DNA of 64,000 bases from a virus. Positions within the stretch are counted from its first letter, which is position 1. Every line of letters begins with the position of its first letter. The notes under the pieces were generated by a model. That model worked only from the letters and a program-made list of their open reading frames with translations. It was not told the origin of the DNA and made no database searches. Below, one piece after another: positions 10,435 to 19,595 of this stretch. The DNA lies in the IMG/VR virus record IMGVR_UViG_3300003691_000002, positions 24,691 to 88,690 of that record. The stretch is one strand, 5' to 3'. The position numbers and the translations under genes are program-made.

Positions 10435-11187
10435 TTATTTTTTTATTCTTAAATTTGATAAATCATACATAGTGAGTTCTATATTATCTAAACGATTAAA
10501 TTGTTTTACTAATTTATCAAATGTTCTTTTATGATTAACTTTTAAAAATTTTAATGCTTGCTTAAAAGTAATTGATTCAGTTATTATTTTTCTTTCTCTT
10601 ATATATCTTTTTGCTTTTGTTTTGTAATCAACTTTATCCATATGTTTTAAAAATATATTCTGTTTTATTAACTTTTCTAAATCTTTTTCTGTTTTTTGTG
10701 TATTAATAAAACACCTAGTAAAAATATGTTCATTTTTACTTATATCTTTTAAATCTTTTTCTTTAAAATAAGTACGATTTAATTTTAATAAATACATCCG
10801 CATATCACTTTGATTAGAACTAGTATACTTTTTACTAAATACTATTTCTATAAAAGGAAAATATGTTTTAAAAAGTTTTTTTACTTTGTCATAAGACCAT
10901 TCTTTTTCATTAATATCTATTACCCATAATGGTTTCATCATCATATAAACTTTAAAAAAAATAATATAGACAATATTTTTTTTTATTTCTTCTTGATTTT
11001 TAAATTCAAAATGTCTATTGACACTATAAAAAATAGAATCTATATTACTTATAGAGCCTACTTGACAATTACCAGTAATATTATAATTTAATTTTGATCT
11101 ATAAGTTCCAAATACATTATCAAAAGATATTTTTACAGTGTGATCTGTTGAAGAATCTGATTCTGTAAATTCAATAAATGCTTTCAT
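10435..11187 (-). CDS. Hypothetical protein, 250 aa
   Basis: The last gene of the leftward block, 3 bp downstream of the phosphoesterase gene and followed by the bidirectional terminator. It is lysine- and aromatic-rich with no signal peptide. A short hydrophobic stretch (VYIIFFKVYMMM) near residue 75 is followed by a charged C-terminal half containing KTKAKRYIRERK. I recognise no family. Dense packing and same-strand context make it a real gene. Confidence 0.75.
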   Translation of the reverse strand: MKAFIEFTESDSSTDHTVKISFDNVFGTYRSKLNYNITGNCQVGSISNIDSIFYSVNRHFEFKNQEEIKKNIVYIIFFKVYMMMKPLWVIDINEKEWSYDKVKKLFKTYFPFIEIVFSKKYTSSNQSDMRMYLLKLNRTYFKEKDLKDISKNEHIFTRCFINTQKTEKDLEKLIKQNIFLKHMDKVDYKTKAKRYIRERKIITESITFKQALKFLKVNHKRTFDKLVKQFNRLDNIELTMYDLSNLRIKK

Positions 11188-11190
11188 TTT

Positions 11191-11760
11191 TTAAAATCTA
11201 GTTTTTAATCTTTTATTTATTTCTTCTAATGTTATAGGCTCATAATGTAATTGTTCTGCTGAAACATTAAAATAATTAGGATGTAATATTTCAACATCTT
11301 TTTTAAATTCAAAATCCCAAGTATAAGCATGTATATTATTTTCATGTAAATGACCATGAATATTTATACTTGCTCTATAAGTTAATTCTTTAGGATGTAT
11401 AGGTATATGAGTTAATAAATATTTATTTTTATATTTTATAGGCCCTGAAACATGATCTACATGTTTTAATAATTCTCTAACATCTTGTCTTCTGTCGTGA
11501 TTTCCTAAAACTACATATTTCTTTCCTTTTAATAAATCTAATAATTCATAACCTGCTTTCTTCTCCATAGTAATATCACCTAATATATAAGTGACATCTT
11601 TTTTATGAACAACTTTATTCCAAGTTTCAATAATATGTTTGTTCATTTTTTGTGCATTTTCAAATCCTCTGAAAGAAGCACAATTTTCGTGATTAAAATG
11701 TAAATCTGAAATAAATCTTACTACGCCCATATTTGTGGAATTAAAGTTGATATATACCAT
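11191..11760 (-). CDS. Calcineurin-like metallophosphoesterase
   Basis: 189 aa with the full dimetal phosphoesterase signature: DLH (D19, H21), GD (D62), GNHD (residues 86-89), TH (H118) and GHLH (H135, H137). This family hydrolyses phosphomonoesters or diesters, and small phage members may act on nucleotides, cyclic nucleotides or nucleic-acid ends. The start overlaps the preceding membrane-protein gene by 40 nt. An internal Met at residue 11 (position 11730) sits closer to the conserved core and could be the true start. Substrate unknown. Confidence 0.88.
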   Translation of the reverse strand: MVYINFNSTNMGVVRFISDLHFNHENCASFRGFENAQKMNKHIIETWNKVVHKKDVTYILGDITMEKKAGYELLDLLKGKKYVVLGNHDRRQDVRELLKHVDHVSGPIKYKNKYLLTHIPIHPKELTYRASINIHGHLHENNIHAYTWDFEFKKDVEILHPNYFNVSAEQLHYEPITLEEINKRLKTRF

Positions 11761-12026
11761 CCTAATAAAAATCCTACACTGCTAGGTATTGGAAATAAAA
11801 TATTTTTTCCAAATTTACTAACGTATTTATTTCTATTAAGTATTTTACTTTCTAATTGTTTTAATCCATAGTAGGCAAAAAAAATAAACCACCATAAATT
11901 ACTAATTACTGCTCCAATAACTATTGCGCTAAAGAAGCCGTAAAGAAAATTAACAAAAGCATGTTTTGTTATTTCTTGTATTGATACTTCTGTATCTAAA
12001 ACTTTTCTTTTTTTAGTATAGTGCAT
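11721..12026 (-). CDS. Small membrane protein
   Basis: 101 aa with about three hydrophobic segments: FLYGFFSAIVIGAVISNLWW, the short FIFFAYYGL, and a C-terminal SVGFLLGWYISTLI. The N-terminus is basic. It overlaps both neighbours (14 nt with the upstream gene, 40 nt with the downstream one), showing translational coupling. It belongs to an inner-membrane class by composition; no family recognised. Confidence 0.7.
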   Translation of the reverse strand: MHYTKKRKVLDTEVSIQEITKHAFVNFLYGFFSAIVIGAVISNLWWFIFFAYYGLKQLESKILNRNKYVSKFGKNILFPIPSSVGFLLGWYISTLIPQIWA

Positions 12027-12921
12027 TCTCTCTAAATGTTTTTAAAAAGCTAAGATTAATTTTATTTATTATTTCAACATAATTTAATAATATAAAATTT
12101 CTAATAAATAGTTCATTTTCTTTTGCAGAATAAAAAAAATACATTATTGTTTTTAACATATGATCAAAAGAAAATTCTTTAAATAAATTATCATGAATTT
12201 TATTATCTTCATCAAAAAAATTTTCAATATAATATGCTTGTAAAAAATCAATACAAAAATTTAATTTTTCTTCTTCTGTTAGCATATTAAAACATTTTAT
12301 TGAATAATGATTTGGTAATAAAAAACTTACTTTATAAACAGCAGATTTTAAATACATAGTATCTGTTTTATAAAATAATTGTACAATTTTGCCTAATGAT
12401 TTTTTAAAAGGGGTTGCTTTTTTAATATCATCTTCATAGCAAGTTTGTGCGCTATATGTTGAAAAGTAATCTCCTGCACTTATGGCTTTTTGTATCTTTT
12501 CATTTGTTATATATCCATTACAATTTAATTGTTCAAGTAATTTAGGATACATATAATGAAAACCTAACATTCTATTATGCCAAACTTCTATATCATAATG
12601 AATCTTAAATAAATTAAGACTATTAAAAATAAAAGTAGTAATAGGAGATGCTATTTTTGTTTTATTAAAAGCTAATTCATACCTATAATAATATTTGGCA
12701 TATTTTAAATGCAATGGGTTATAAAAACATAATGTATCTAAAAAGCTATCTACATTTTTATATAATCTAATTCCTTCATCTTTAAAATAAAGTTCATATT
12801 CTTTATTTTTAATAGAGTCTAAAAAATCATCAACTTCATGATCAAAAGCAATAAATTCTTTATCTATAATATCATGAGATGAATTGTAATAATTAATAGC
12901 TATATCTCCTATTACTAACAT
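12013..12921 (-). CDS. Hypothetical protein, possibly a degenerate nucleotidyltransferase-like fold
   Basis: 302 aa, rich in Tyr and Phe. The N-terminus (MLVIGDIAINYYN, then DKEFIAFDHEVDDFLD) loosely resembles the glycine-plus-acidic pattern that opens phage minimal nucleotidyltransferase-like proteins, but the canonical GS-x10-DxD signature is absent. The similarity is weak. It lies 3 bp downstream of the SF2 helicase gene in the same operon, which suggests replication or repair context only. Confidence 0.65.
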   Translation of the reverse strand: MLVIGDIAINYYNSSHDIIDKEFIAFDHEVDDFLDSIKNKEYELYFKDEGIRLYKNVDSFLDTLCFYNPLHLKYAKYYYRYELAFNKTKIASPITTFIFNSLNLFKIHYDIEVWHNRMLGFHYMYPKLLEQLNCNGYITNEKIQKAISAGDYFSTYSAQTCYEDDIKKATPFKKSLGKIVQLFYKTDTMYLKSAVYKVSFLLPNHYSIKCFNMLTEEEKLNFCIDFLQAYYIENFFDEDNKIHDNLFKEFSFDHMLKTIMYFFYSAKENELFIRNFILLNYVEIINKINLSFLKTFRENALY

Positions 12922-12923
12922 TT

Positions 12924-14123
12924 TTATTTTTTAATGTGATTTATACATTCTTTTAGGTTATTAAAATAAAACATTTTTAAATTTGAAATATTACTAAAAA
13001 TTTTATTAAACCAAACTTCTTCTTGGGTATTTTTAGTTACAAATATAAAAACTCTTCCTATTTTATTATTCTTTCTTAATCTTCCGATTCTTTGAATAAA
13101 ATCTTTATCTGTACTATAATAAGACATTATAATACAATTATCAACATTATTAAGATTTGCTCCTTGTTTTAATTTTTTAAAACTTCCTATAACATTTGTA
13201 ATTCCTTTTTCAAAGTTATCTCTTATTGCTGTATTTTCTGCATCAGTGTTACGAGAGCTTACAACATTATTTGTAACTTTATATAAGGAGTCTAAAGAAT
13301 TACTAAATATTATAGTTTTACTTTTTAAATGTTTTAAAATTTCTTTTGTTGCAGCTATTTTTGAAGGTAAATTATATAATATATTACTTCTTTTATGAGA
13401 AGTTATTCTTATTTTTAATTTTTTAGTTTCTTCGTCAGAAATAAACCACGCTGTTTTATGTTGTTTATCCCAATATGAGTATGCTGCATCTTCAGTTTGA
13501 TAGAATCTTTTCTTTTTATTACCTGCTTCTATAGTTTTATTTTTGTTATCTAATTCATGATTTATAACAAAAATTTCTAATTCTCTGGTTGTACCATCTT
13601 TTTGACCGTCTTTAACAGTATATTTAAAACAAATAGGAGCTATTTTATTTAATAAATCTCCTTTAGTATAAGATACAATTTCTGTTTCATATAAAGTTTT
13701 AGTATTAATAGTAGCAGATAATCCTATAATTGCATCATATTTATTATTAAAATAAAATTTAGAATATGCAGGAGTTAAAGAATCATGTATTTCATCAGCA
13801 ATTACTAATCCAATATCATTTCTTCCCTTCCATTTATAAACTGTTTGATAACAATAAAAATGTAAATTATAGTCTTCTAAAACATTTTTATCAAAAAGCT
13901 TGTTAAACTTATCAATATCATTTTTTAAATCTTTAATTCTATCTGTTGCTTCTGCTAAAAATAAATGTATTTTACCATCATTTTTAGGCATTGTATATAA
14001 AGCATGTAAAGATATAAAAGTTTTTCCTAAACCAGTTATGATTTCACAAGTACCTTTTTTATCTTTTTCGATCCATTTATGTAAAGCTTCTGTTTGAATT
14101 TTATTTCTAACAGAGTCTAACAT
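12924..14123 (-). CDS. SF2 DEIH-box helicase/translocase
   Basis: 399 aa. Motif I is TGLGKT (residues 30-35), motif II DEIH (110-113), motif III LSAT near 135, and motif VI QRIGRLRK near 350. Two RecA-like lobes are therefore present in a compact protein lacking extra domains. crAss-like phages conserve an SNF2/SF2 ATPase in their replication block, and this gene fits that place. It begins 20 nt after the hairpin that ends the ribonucleotide reductase operon. DNA unwinding or remodelling during replication or recombination is the likely role. Confidence 0.88.
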   Translation of the reverse strand: MLDSVRNKIQTEALHKWIEKDKKGTCEIITGLGKTFISLHALYTMPKNDGKIHLFLAEATDRIKDLKNDIDKFNKLFDKNVLEDYNLHFYCYQTVYKWKGRNDIGLVIADEIHDSLTPAYSKFYFNNKYDAIIGLSATINTKTLYETEIVSYTKGDLLNKIAPICFKYTVKDGQKDGTTRELEIFVINHELDNKNKTIEAGNKKKRFYQTEDAAYSYWDKQHKTAWFISDEETKKLKIRITSHKRSNILYNLPSKIAATKEILKHLKSKTIIFSNSLDSLYKVTNNVVSSRNTDAENTAIRDNFEKGITNVIGSFKKLKQGANLNNVDNCIIMSYYSTDKDFIQRIGRLRKNNKIGRVFIFVTKNTQEEVWFNKIFSNISNLKMFYFNNLKECINHIKK

Positions 14124-14142
14124 AAAAAATTTTTTTTAAATA

Positions 14143-14173
14143 AAAAAAAGGGCAGTGAAAACTGCCCTTTTTT
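14143..14173 (-). terminator. Terminator after nrdA
   Basis: GGGCAGT and ACTGCCC form a 7-bp GC-rich stem closed by a short GAAA-type loop. A-runs on one side and T-runs on the other would allow termination in either direction. It sits directly after the nrdA stop on the minus strand, upstream of the helicase gene. Confidence 0.88.
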
Positions 14174-14174
14174 A

Positions 14175-15803
14175 TTATGCTTCACAAGCTACACATTCAT
14201 TAATGTCTCTTGCAAAAGATTGTGCTGCACTTTGACTAAATTGATAATACAAAGTTTTAATTCCTTCTTCCCACGCATATAAATAAAGTTTATTAATTTC
14301 TTTAGCTGGTACAGAAGGATGAATCATAAGATTCAATGATTGACTTTGGTCTATAAATTTTTGTCTTTGTGCTGCTTGTAATATTAATTCTTTTGGACTT
14401 ATTTCAATAAAAGATTTAAATACTTCTTTTGTTGGAAAATCTAAATGTTGACAACTTCCATCATTGTCTAAAATAGATTGCCATACTTCAGGAGTATTTA
14501 GATCATATTTTTCAAGTTCCTGTTCAAGTATTTTATTTTTATATACAGATTTAGATTTAGCTAAATCTTTTACAAAATAATTAGACTTAATAGGCTCAAT
14601 TCCCATTGAAACTTGTCCTAAAATAAAACTACTAGATTTTGTAGGTGCTATAGCTAAAAGAGTAGTATTAGCAAATCCTTCTCTTAAACATTTATAACCT
14701 AAATGTTCATAACACCATCGAGAAGCATAGTCACTTCTCTCTTTTAAAGTAGAAAATATTTCATGATTTATTTGTTTAGTTTTTAAAGATTCAAATTCAA
14801 TAAGTTTAGATTGTAAATAAGAATGATATCCTAATACACCTAAACCTAAAGCACGATGTTCTTTAGCAAATTTATGTGCTCTTCCCATTCCTGGTAATTT
14901 AGAAGACTTTTCAATAAAATCTTCCATAACAGCATTTAAAAAAAGAACATAAGTTTCTATTGCGTCTGTATTTTTTATTTCATCCCAATGCAATAAATTT
15001 ATACTACCTAAACAACAAACAAAAGAACTATAAGAATCAGTTGGTAATTGTATTTCTGAACATAAATTACTTGCTGTAATTTCTAATCCTAATTCTTTAT
15101 AAGGAGTATTATTGTTACTGTTATCTTTAAACATAATATAAGGAAATCCAAACTCACTTCTTCTTTGAAGAACTTTAGCCCAAACTTTTCTGTTTGGAGA
15201 TTCTGGATTATTTATCATATCATGTAACCAATCGTCTGTAACAGTTACAGCATATTGTAAATTTTGTATAGGATTTCCTTCAATACCAATATCTAAAAAA
15301 TCCATAATATCAGGATGTTCAATAGGTAGATATAAAGCACAGGCACCTCTTCTAGCATCTGATTGTTTACATTTGTCTATAATAGTATCGTACATTACAG
15401 CATAATGTACAGGACCGTCTGCTTTACCTCCAGTACTAATATTAGCACCACGAGGTCTAATATTACCTAAATAAGCAGAAGTACCACCTCCATATTTAGA
15501 CATCATTCCTATTTCTCTACCTGCATTCAAAATACTGTCTAATGTATCGTCTACATTAGAACCATAACAACTAATCGCTAATGCACGTTCATAACCAAAG
15601 TTGGTCCATACAGGAGTAGAAAGAGAATAAAATCCTCTTTGCATATAATCCTCAAATTTTTGAGAAAAATTTTTAATTCCTAATATTTTTTCTGCGTGAT
15701 TAGCAATATCTTTAATTCTTTGTTCAGGAGTAATATTTTCTTTTAAATATCCCCTTGACAAAAATATTCTACTTTCTTCATTTAGCCAATAATACTTTTT
15801 CAT
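14175..15803 (-). CDS. nrdA: Ribonucleoside-diphosphate reductase, class I alpha subunit
   Basis: 542 aa. It reduces ribonucleoside diphosphates to deoxy forms together with NrdB. Visible catalytic residues are Cys79 (AISCYGS), the N-x-C-x-E triad NLCSEI (N246, C248, E250), the second active-site cysteine in FVCCLGSIN (263/264), the radical-transfer pair Y519-Y520 (LYYQF), and the C-terminal CVAC thiol pair for thioredoxin or glutaredoxin. The usual N-terminal ATP-cone is absent, so overall dATP feedback inhibition is probably lost, a common feature of phage enzymes. The nrdB gene lies 2 bp upstream in the same operon. Confidence 0.96.
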   Translation of the reverse strand: MKKYYWLNEESRIFLSRGYLKENITPEQRIKDIANHAEKILGIKNFSQKFEDYMQRGFYSLSTPVWTNFGYERALAISCYGSNVDDTLDSILNAGREIGMMSKYGGGTSAYLGNIRPRGANISTGGKADGPVHYAVMYDTIIDKCKQSDARRGACALYLPIEHPDIMDFLDIGIEGNPIQNLQYAVTVTDDWLHDMINNPESPNRKVWAKVLQRRSEFGFPYIMFKDNSNNNTPYKELGLEITASNLCSEIQLPTDSYSSFVCCLGSINLLHWDEIKNTDAIETYVLFLNAVMEDFIEKSSKLPGMGRAHKFAKEHRALGLGVLGYHSYLQSKLIEFESLKTKQINHEIFSTLKERSDYASRWCYEHLGYKCLREGFANTTLLAIAPTKSSSFILGQVSMGIEPIKSNYFVKDLAKSKSVYKNKILEQELEKYDLNTPEVWQSILDNDGSCQHLDFPTKEVFKSFIEISPKELILQAAQRQKFIDQSQSLNLMIHPSVPAKEINKLYLYAWEEGIKTLYYQFSQSAAQSFARDINECVACEA

Positions 15804-15805
15804 AG

Positions 15806-16780
15806 TTAAAATAAGTCACTTCCTGTGATAGGTTTTGATTTTTTGTTATAATCTATTTGTTTTTTGTAAAAAAAGTCTCCTTCTTTAGTAGATTTTAACT
15901 CTACTTCAAACCAAAGAGTAGGTTCTAATAATTCAATGTTAACTTCAAATAAAGGTTCTAAACCAATTTTTTCTAAAGAGTTATTAAATCTATTTTTAAT
16001 AAATTCCTGCACAACTCTTTGAGGTAAAAAATCTAATTCTCCCTTTTCAAAAATCCAATCTAATACTTTGCATTCAGCTATATAAGCTTTTTTGCAAGCA
16101 GAATAAATTAATTTATTAAAATCTTCATCAAACCACTCAGGGTTTTCTTTTTTTATAATATTGATAATTTCAACACCAAAATTACCATGTATATCTTCTT
16201 CCTTTGATGTAGCTTCTACTACATTAGATATACCTTTAAACAGATTTTTGTCTTTATTAAAAGACATTAAAATCAAAAATTGGCTAAATAATGACACATG
16301 TTCAATAAAAAGAGAAAAAAGTAATACACTTTTAGTATAAAGCTTATCACTCTTGCTACGTGTACCATCTAAATATTTAGTAAGATAGCTAATTCTATCT
16401 TTTATAGCTGGTACTTCTATTACCTTTTCAAATTCTTTTTGTAAACCTAATACATTTAATAATTCTGCATAGGCATCTTTGTGTCTTACTTCGGATTCAG
16501 CAAAAGTCATTCCAACATCTCCTATTTCAGGTATAGGCATTCTTTTATACATGTCTGCCCAAAATGTTTTAACACTGACTTCTATTTGTGCTATTCCTAG
16601 CATGGATCGTTTAATTGCTTCCTTTTCAACTTCAGTTACGTTTACTTTATAATCAGATATATCAGAAGTAAAATTAAATTCTGTATGCAACCAATAAGAA
16701 TGTCTAATTGCATTTTTAAATTTAATTAATTCTGGATATTGATATGGAAGAATATTAATCCTTTTCTTAAATATACTCAT
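15806..16780 (-). CDS. nrdB: Ribonucleoside-diphosphate reductase, class I beta subunit
   Basis: 324 aa, ferritin-like fold holding the dimetal cofactor. Ligands are readable: E67 (QIEVSVK), E97 and H100 (ESEVRH), E160 (LFIEH), and E195 with H198 (EEDIH). Tyr104, four residues after H100, matches the radical tyrosine of class I enzymes. It partners the alpha subunit encoded immediately downstream (2 bp apart). The use of Glu rather than Asp as first ligand resembles Bacteroidota/Flavobacteriia enzymes, in line with the presumed host. Confidence 0.96.
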   Translation of the reverse strand: MSIFKKRINILPYQYPELIKFKNAIRHSYWLHTEFNFTSDISDYKVNVTEVEKEAIKRSMLGIAQIEVSVKTFWADMYKRMPIPEIGDVGMTFAESEVRHKDAYAELLNVLGLQKEFEKVIEVPAIKDRISYLTKYLDGTRSKSDKLYTKSVLLFSLFIEHVSLFSQFLILMSFNKDKNLFKGISNVVEATSKEEDIHGNFGVEIINIIKKENPEWFDEDFNKLIYSACKKAYIAECKVLDWIFEKGELDFLPQRVVQEFIKNRFNNSLEKIGLEPLFEVNIELLEPTLWFEVELKSTKEGDFFYKKQIDYNKKSKPITGSDLF

Positions 16781-16806
16781 AAGCTAATATACTTACTAAC
16801 TTATTA

Positions 16807-17364
16807 TCAAATGTGTAATGTTTGTTTGTTTAATTGAATTGTTTCTTTTTCTTTAGACATTATATCTGATAATTCAGCATCATCAGAAAGAGTAACATTC
16901 AATTCTTTTTCTATTGATTTTTTTAAAATCTCTTCTCTATATAAAATATGTTTTATTCTTAATAAAAAACCAATAGCATCTGGCTTCCTATGATAAATAT
17001 GTGTAAAAAACTCTAAAATAAGTTCTTTAGCATCTTCTTCATATAAAGAATACTTACCTTGAATAAAACAATTATATTCATATAAATATTCTTCTGGAAA
17101 CTTAAATACTAATACAATAGTTTCTTTAGAAGAATCAATTAAATCTATAAAATATTCATTATTTGTTAATGAATATTCATATTGTTTAAAATCATCTGTA
17201 TCTATATATTCTAGTTCTACAAATATACAATTTTTATATTTATTTTCACTATCAAAAATATAAGTATTAAGAATATTATTGTAATATTTTTTATTAAAAT
17301 TTACAACTTCTGATAATAATGGTAGTAAGTAAGTTTTTGATTTGTTAGACTTACTTTTTTTCAT
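16807..17364 (-). CDS. Hypothetical acidic protein, 185 aa
   Basis: After a basic N-terminus (MKKSKSNKSK) the protein is acidic and rich in Tyr and Glu. A helical segment near residues 115-160 (EEDAKELILEFFTHIYHRK) is followed by a charged tail. It lies between the nuclease gene (13 bp upstream) and nrdB (26 bp downstream). No motif recognised; a role in nucleotide or DNA metabolism is only suggested by position. Confidence 0.7.
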   Translation of the reverse strand: MKKSKSNKSKTYLLPLLSEVVNFNKKYYNNILNTYIFDSENKYKNCIFVELEYIDTDDFKQYEYSLTNNEYFIDLIDSSKETIVLVFKFPEEYLYEYNCFIQGKYSLYEEDAKELILEFFTHIYHRKPDAIGFLLRIKHILYREEILKKSIEKELNVTLSDDAELSDIMSKEKETIQLNKQTLHI

Positions 17365-17377
17365 TACATAAAAATAT

Positions 17378-18379
17378 TTATTCTAAAGTTATAAATGAAT
17401 CTTCTAATTTTAACCTTCCTTTAGATTCATAAATTTTTTTAGATAATTTAAATTCGTTGTGATTAATATGCCATTTTATTTCTTCTAACAACTCATTTAA
17501 ACCTTTATATTTTATACCAGAAGTATCGGTAAAACCGTTTTTAGATGCCTTTAGCCATTTTTTAGTTGTTTCATATACTAAAGGAATCCTTTCATATCGT
17601 GAGATATATAAAAATTCAAAAGGTAATAATTTATATCCTTTTAATCCTGTTAATTTTAAAAAAGTAGGGAATGCAAGGGTATAAATTAAAGCTTGGAGAT
17701 CATATCTCCATTTTAAAAGACTTGTTATAAATTTACTACAACTATCTTTTCCTGTTTTCAAGTCAATAAATTTTACAGTCTTTTTTTTGTGGTCTATTAA
17801 AACTTTATCAATAATGCCTCTAATTTTGAAGCCTGATTTTTCAAACGTAAATTTAAATTGATTATAATGTTCTAAATTATTATTAAAAATATAACTAGAA
17901 TTTTCGTGGGTTAATAATACTTCCACTACTTCTTTTGCAAACTCTAAATCTTCAGAACTTACAATAGTTTTATTTTTAGAATCAAATTTAGCATGAATAT
18001 AATTCCAAAATTCTTCAGAATTTAACTCTTGTAAAATACGTTCATCTTTCCAGCGAGGCCATAACTTATTTTTTTTACAAAGTTCTAGCATCTCTTCTAT
18101 AGAGGGTATTTCAATATAATTATCTAAAATTATATTGCATAATTTAGCAAGATTACCTATAGGCTTACCGCCATCAAATACAAGATAAATCTTATTAAAA
18201 TTATGTTTATTTAGCAATAAATCATCTATAAGAGAACCAAGTCTAATTCCATCAGAGTCTATTTCTTTTTTAACTCTAACAAGTGCTTCCGCACCATTTT
18301 TGTTAAAATCGACAATACGACTATAAGATAAGGCACGATCAAATTTCTCTAGATCATATAATGCATCTAATTCATTCAT
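17378..18379 (-). CDS. PD-(D/E)XK nuclease, RecB/Cas4-like exonuclease
   Basis: 333 aa. The core motif reads GIIDKV (D191), fifteen residues, then FIDLKTG (D206, K208), the PD-(D/E)XK arrangement. It is followed by YDLQALIY, a QxxxY element typical of RecB/Cas4/AddB-like exonucleases. crAss-like phages carry such a nuclease in their replication block. It probably processes DNA ends during recombination-dependent replication, alongside the RusA and Sak4 homologues encoded nearby. No iron-sulfur cysteine cluster is apparent. Confidence 0.88.
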   Translation of the reverse strand: MNELDALYDLEKFDRALSYSRIVDFNKNGAEALVRVKKEIDSDGIRLGSLIDDLLLNKHNFNKIYLVFDGGKPIGNLAKLCNIILDNYIEIPSIEEMLELCKKNKLWPRWKDERILQELNSEEFWNYIHAKFDSKNKTIVSSEDLEFAKEVVEVLLTHENSSYIFNNNLEHYNQFKFTFEKSGFKIRGIIDKVLIDHKKKTVKFIDLKTGKDSCSKFITSLLKWRYDLQALIYTLAFPTFLKLTGLKGYKLLPFEFLYISRYERIPLVYETTKKWLKASKNGFTDTSGIKYKGLNELLEEIKWHINHNEFKLSKKIYESKGRLKLEDSFITLE

Positions 18380-18425
18380 TTAAAATTTAAACGACCACTT
18401 TTTAATTGTTTTTGTTTCATAAGCA

Positions 18426-18869
18426 TTATAAAATTTTTAAATAAACACCAGGATTTTCTTTGTCGTAAGAATAATAATTTCCTTTCAACAAAAGTGGAAA
18501 AGGTAAAAAATAATCCATATTATCATCTTCAATAATGTTATGTGCTACTAATAAATCTGCAATTATCTGCACAGCATTATGAAAATCAAATTTATGTCTA
18601 GTTCCACGTACAAAATGGATACCTATTTTTAATGGGTATTTTTCCTTTTCCACTTGAGCTTTAAATTCCTCAATGTATTCTAAAAATAAATTAGGTCTAG
18701 TTATATATTCTTTAACTGTTTTTTTACTTGCAGAAAAAGATTGTATACCTAAACTTCTTAAATATTTAGTTACTGTTTTGGAATGAAAAACTCCTCTTTT
18801 AGTTTTAATTTTACTGTTTTTTAAACTTGGAACATTTCCAGGTATAAATACTTTACCATGTGATTTCAT
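18426..18869 (-). CDS. rusA: RusA-like Holliday junction resolvase
   Basis: 147 aa from the ATG at 18869. The frame also extends to 18950, but that would overlap the upstream gene by nearly 100 nt and adds residues outside the fold. IPGNVPSLKNSK near the N-terminus and HKFDFHNAVQIIADLL followed by IIEDDN give the RusA acidic active site (two Asp in a DxxN-like segment plus a downstream Asp). RusA dimers cleave four-way DNA junctions, here probably to resolve replication concatemers or recombination intermediates before packaging. Confidence 0.85.
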   Translation of the reverse strand: MKSHGKVFIPGNVPSLKNSKIKTKRGVFHSKTVTKYLRSLGIQSFSASKKTVKEYITRPNLFLEYIEEFKAQVEKEKYPLKIGIHFVRGTRHKFDFHNAVQIIADLLVAHNIIEDDNMDYFLPFPLLLKGNYYSYDKENPGVYLKIL

Positions 18870-19593
18870 TTTTATTGTGTTCACTAAGTTTTTGATTAAT
18901 TTCGTCAAGGACAGAAGCAGACCATACTTTTGCTCCTTTTTTATAACCAACTTCTTTAATTAAATCATCAACAATAAAAACATCATGTTTTTCCGTATCA
19001 ATACAATGTTTAAATTCATTAGCAATATCTTCTCCTAAAAATAAAAAACATAAATATGCTTTTTTATTTAAAACAGATAAAATAAATTCAGTAAAATTTT
19101 TCCAAATATTCTTATGTTTGAATCTTTCCTTTCTACTTAATGTTTGAAAAGAAGGCAATAAAAAAACGCCTTGTTTCATATAAGAATTCATGGTAGGACT
19201 AAAATTTAAATTTAAAGTACCAAGAGCATTTTCTATAGAAGTATTCCAATAATGAGAAAAAAAAGGTAATCCAAATTCAGTAAGAGAATTAATTCCACAT
19301 CCTCCTACTAAAGCATGAGGATACACTCCATTAGGTATAATTACAACTTTTATACGAGAAAATTCAGTAAGTCTAAAATTTTCAAATAAATTTTCTTTTT
19401 TTGGAAAAACAATTTCTTCGTAATCATTTTTATAAACTTCATTTAAAAAAATCATCAAATTATATAAATAAGTTGAAGACATAAATTTTTGAGATTTTTT
19501 TAAAACTTTATACCAAGATTTTCCAAATAATTTTTTATAATCAATATTTAATACATAAGGAACTTTTACTTTCTTTATATTATTTAAATCCAT
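18853..19593 (-). CDS. UDG-superfamily protein with degenerate catalytic motifs
   Basis: 246 aa. The overall pattern matches uracil-DNA glycosylase: RIKVVIIPNGVYPHA in the place of the water-activating loop, SYMKQGVFLLPSFQT, WKNFTEFIL, CFLFLGEDIANEF, and a terminal VLDEINQKL. The catalytic Asp of the GQDPYH motif is replaced, and the HPSP leucine-loop motif reads IVDDLI. The fold is therefore likely kept while base-excision activity is doubtful. UDG-like proteins recur in crAss-like replication blocks. It may bind DNA or serve as a processivity or scaffold factor; this is inference. Confidence 0.75.
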   Translation of the reverse strand: MDLNNIKKVKVPYVLNIDYKKLFGKSWYKVLKKSQKFMSSTYLYNLMIFLNEVYKNDYEEIVFPKKENLFENFRLTEFSRIKVVIIPNGVYPHALVGGCGINSLTEFGLPFFSHYWNTSIENALGTLNLNFSPTMNSYMKQGVFLLPSFQTLSRKERFKHKNIWKNFTEFILSVLNKKAYLCFLFLGEDIANEFKHCIDTEKHDVFIVDDLIKEVGYKKGAKVWSASVLDEINQKLSEHNKNEITW

Positions 19594-19595
19594 TT

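Noticed and set aside
18870-18950. N-terminal extension of the RusA-like protein
   Set aside because: It lies wholly inside the upstream UDG-like gene and outside the RusA fold; the ATG at 18869 is preferred.
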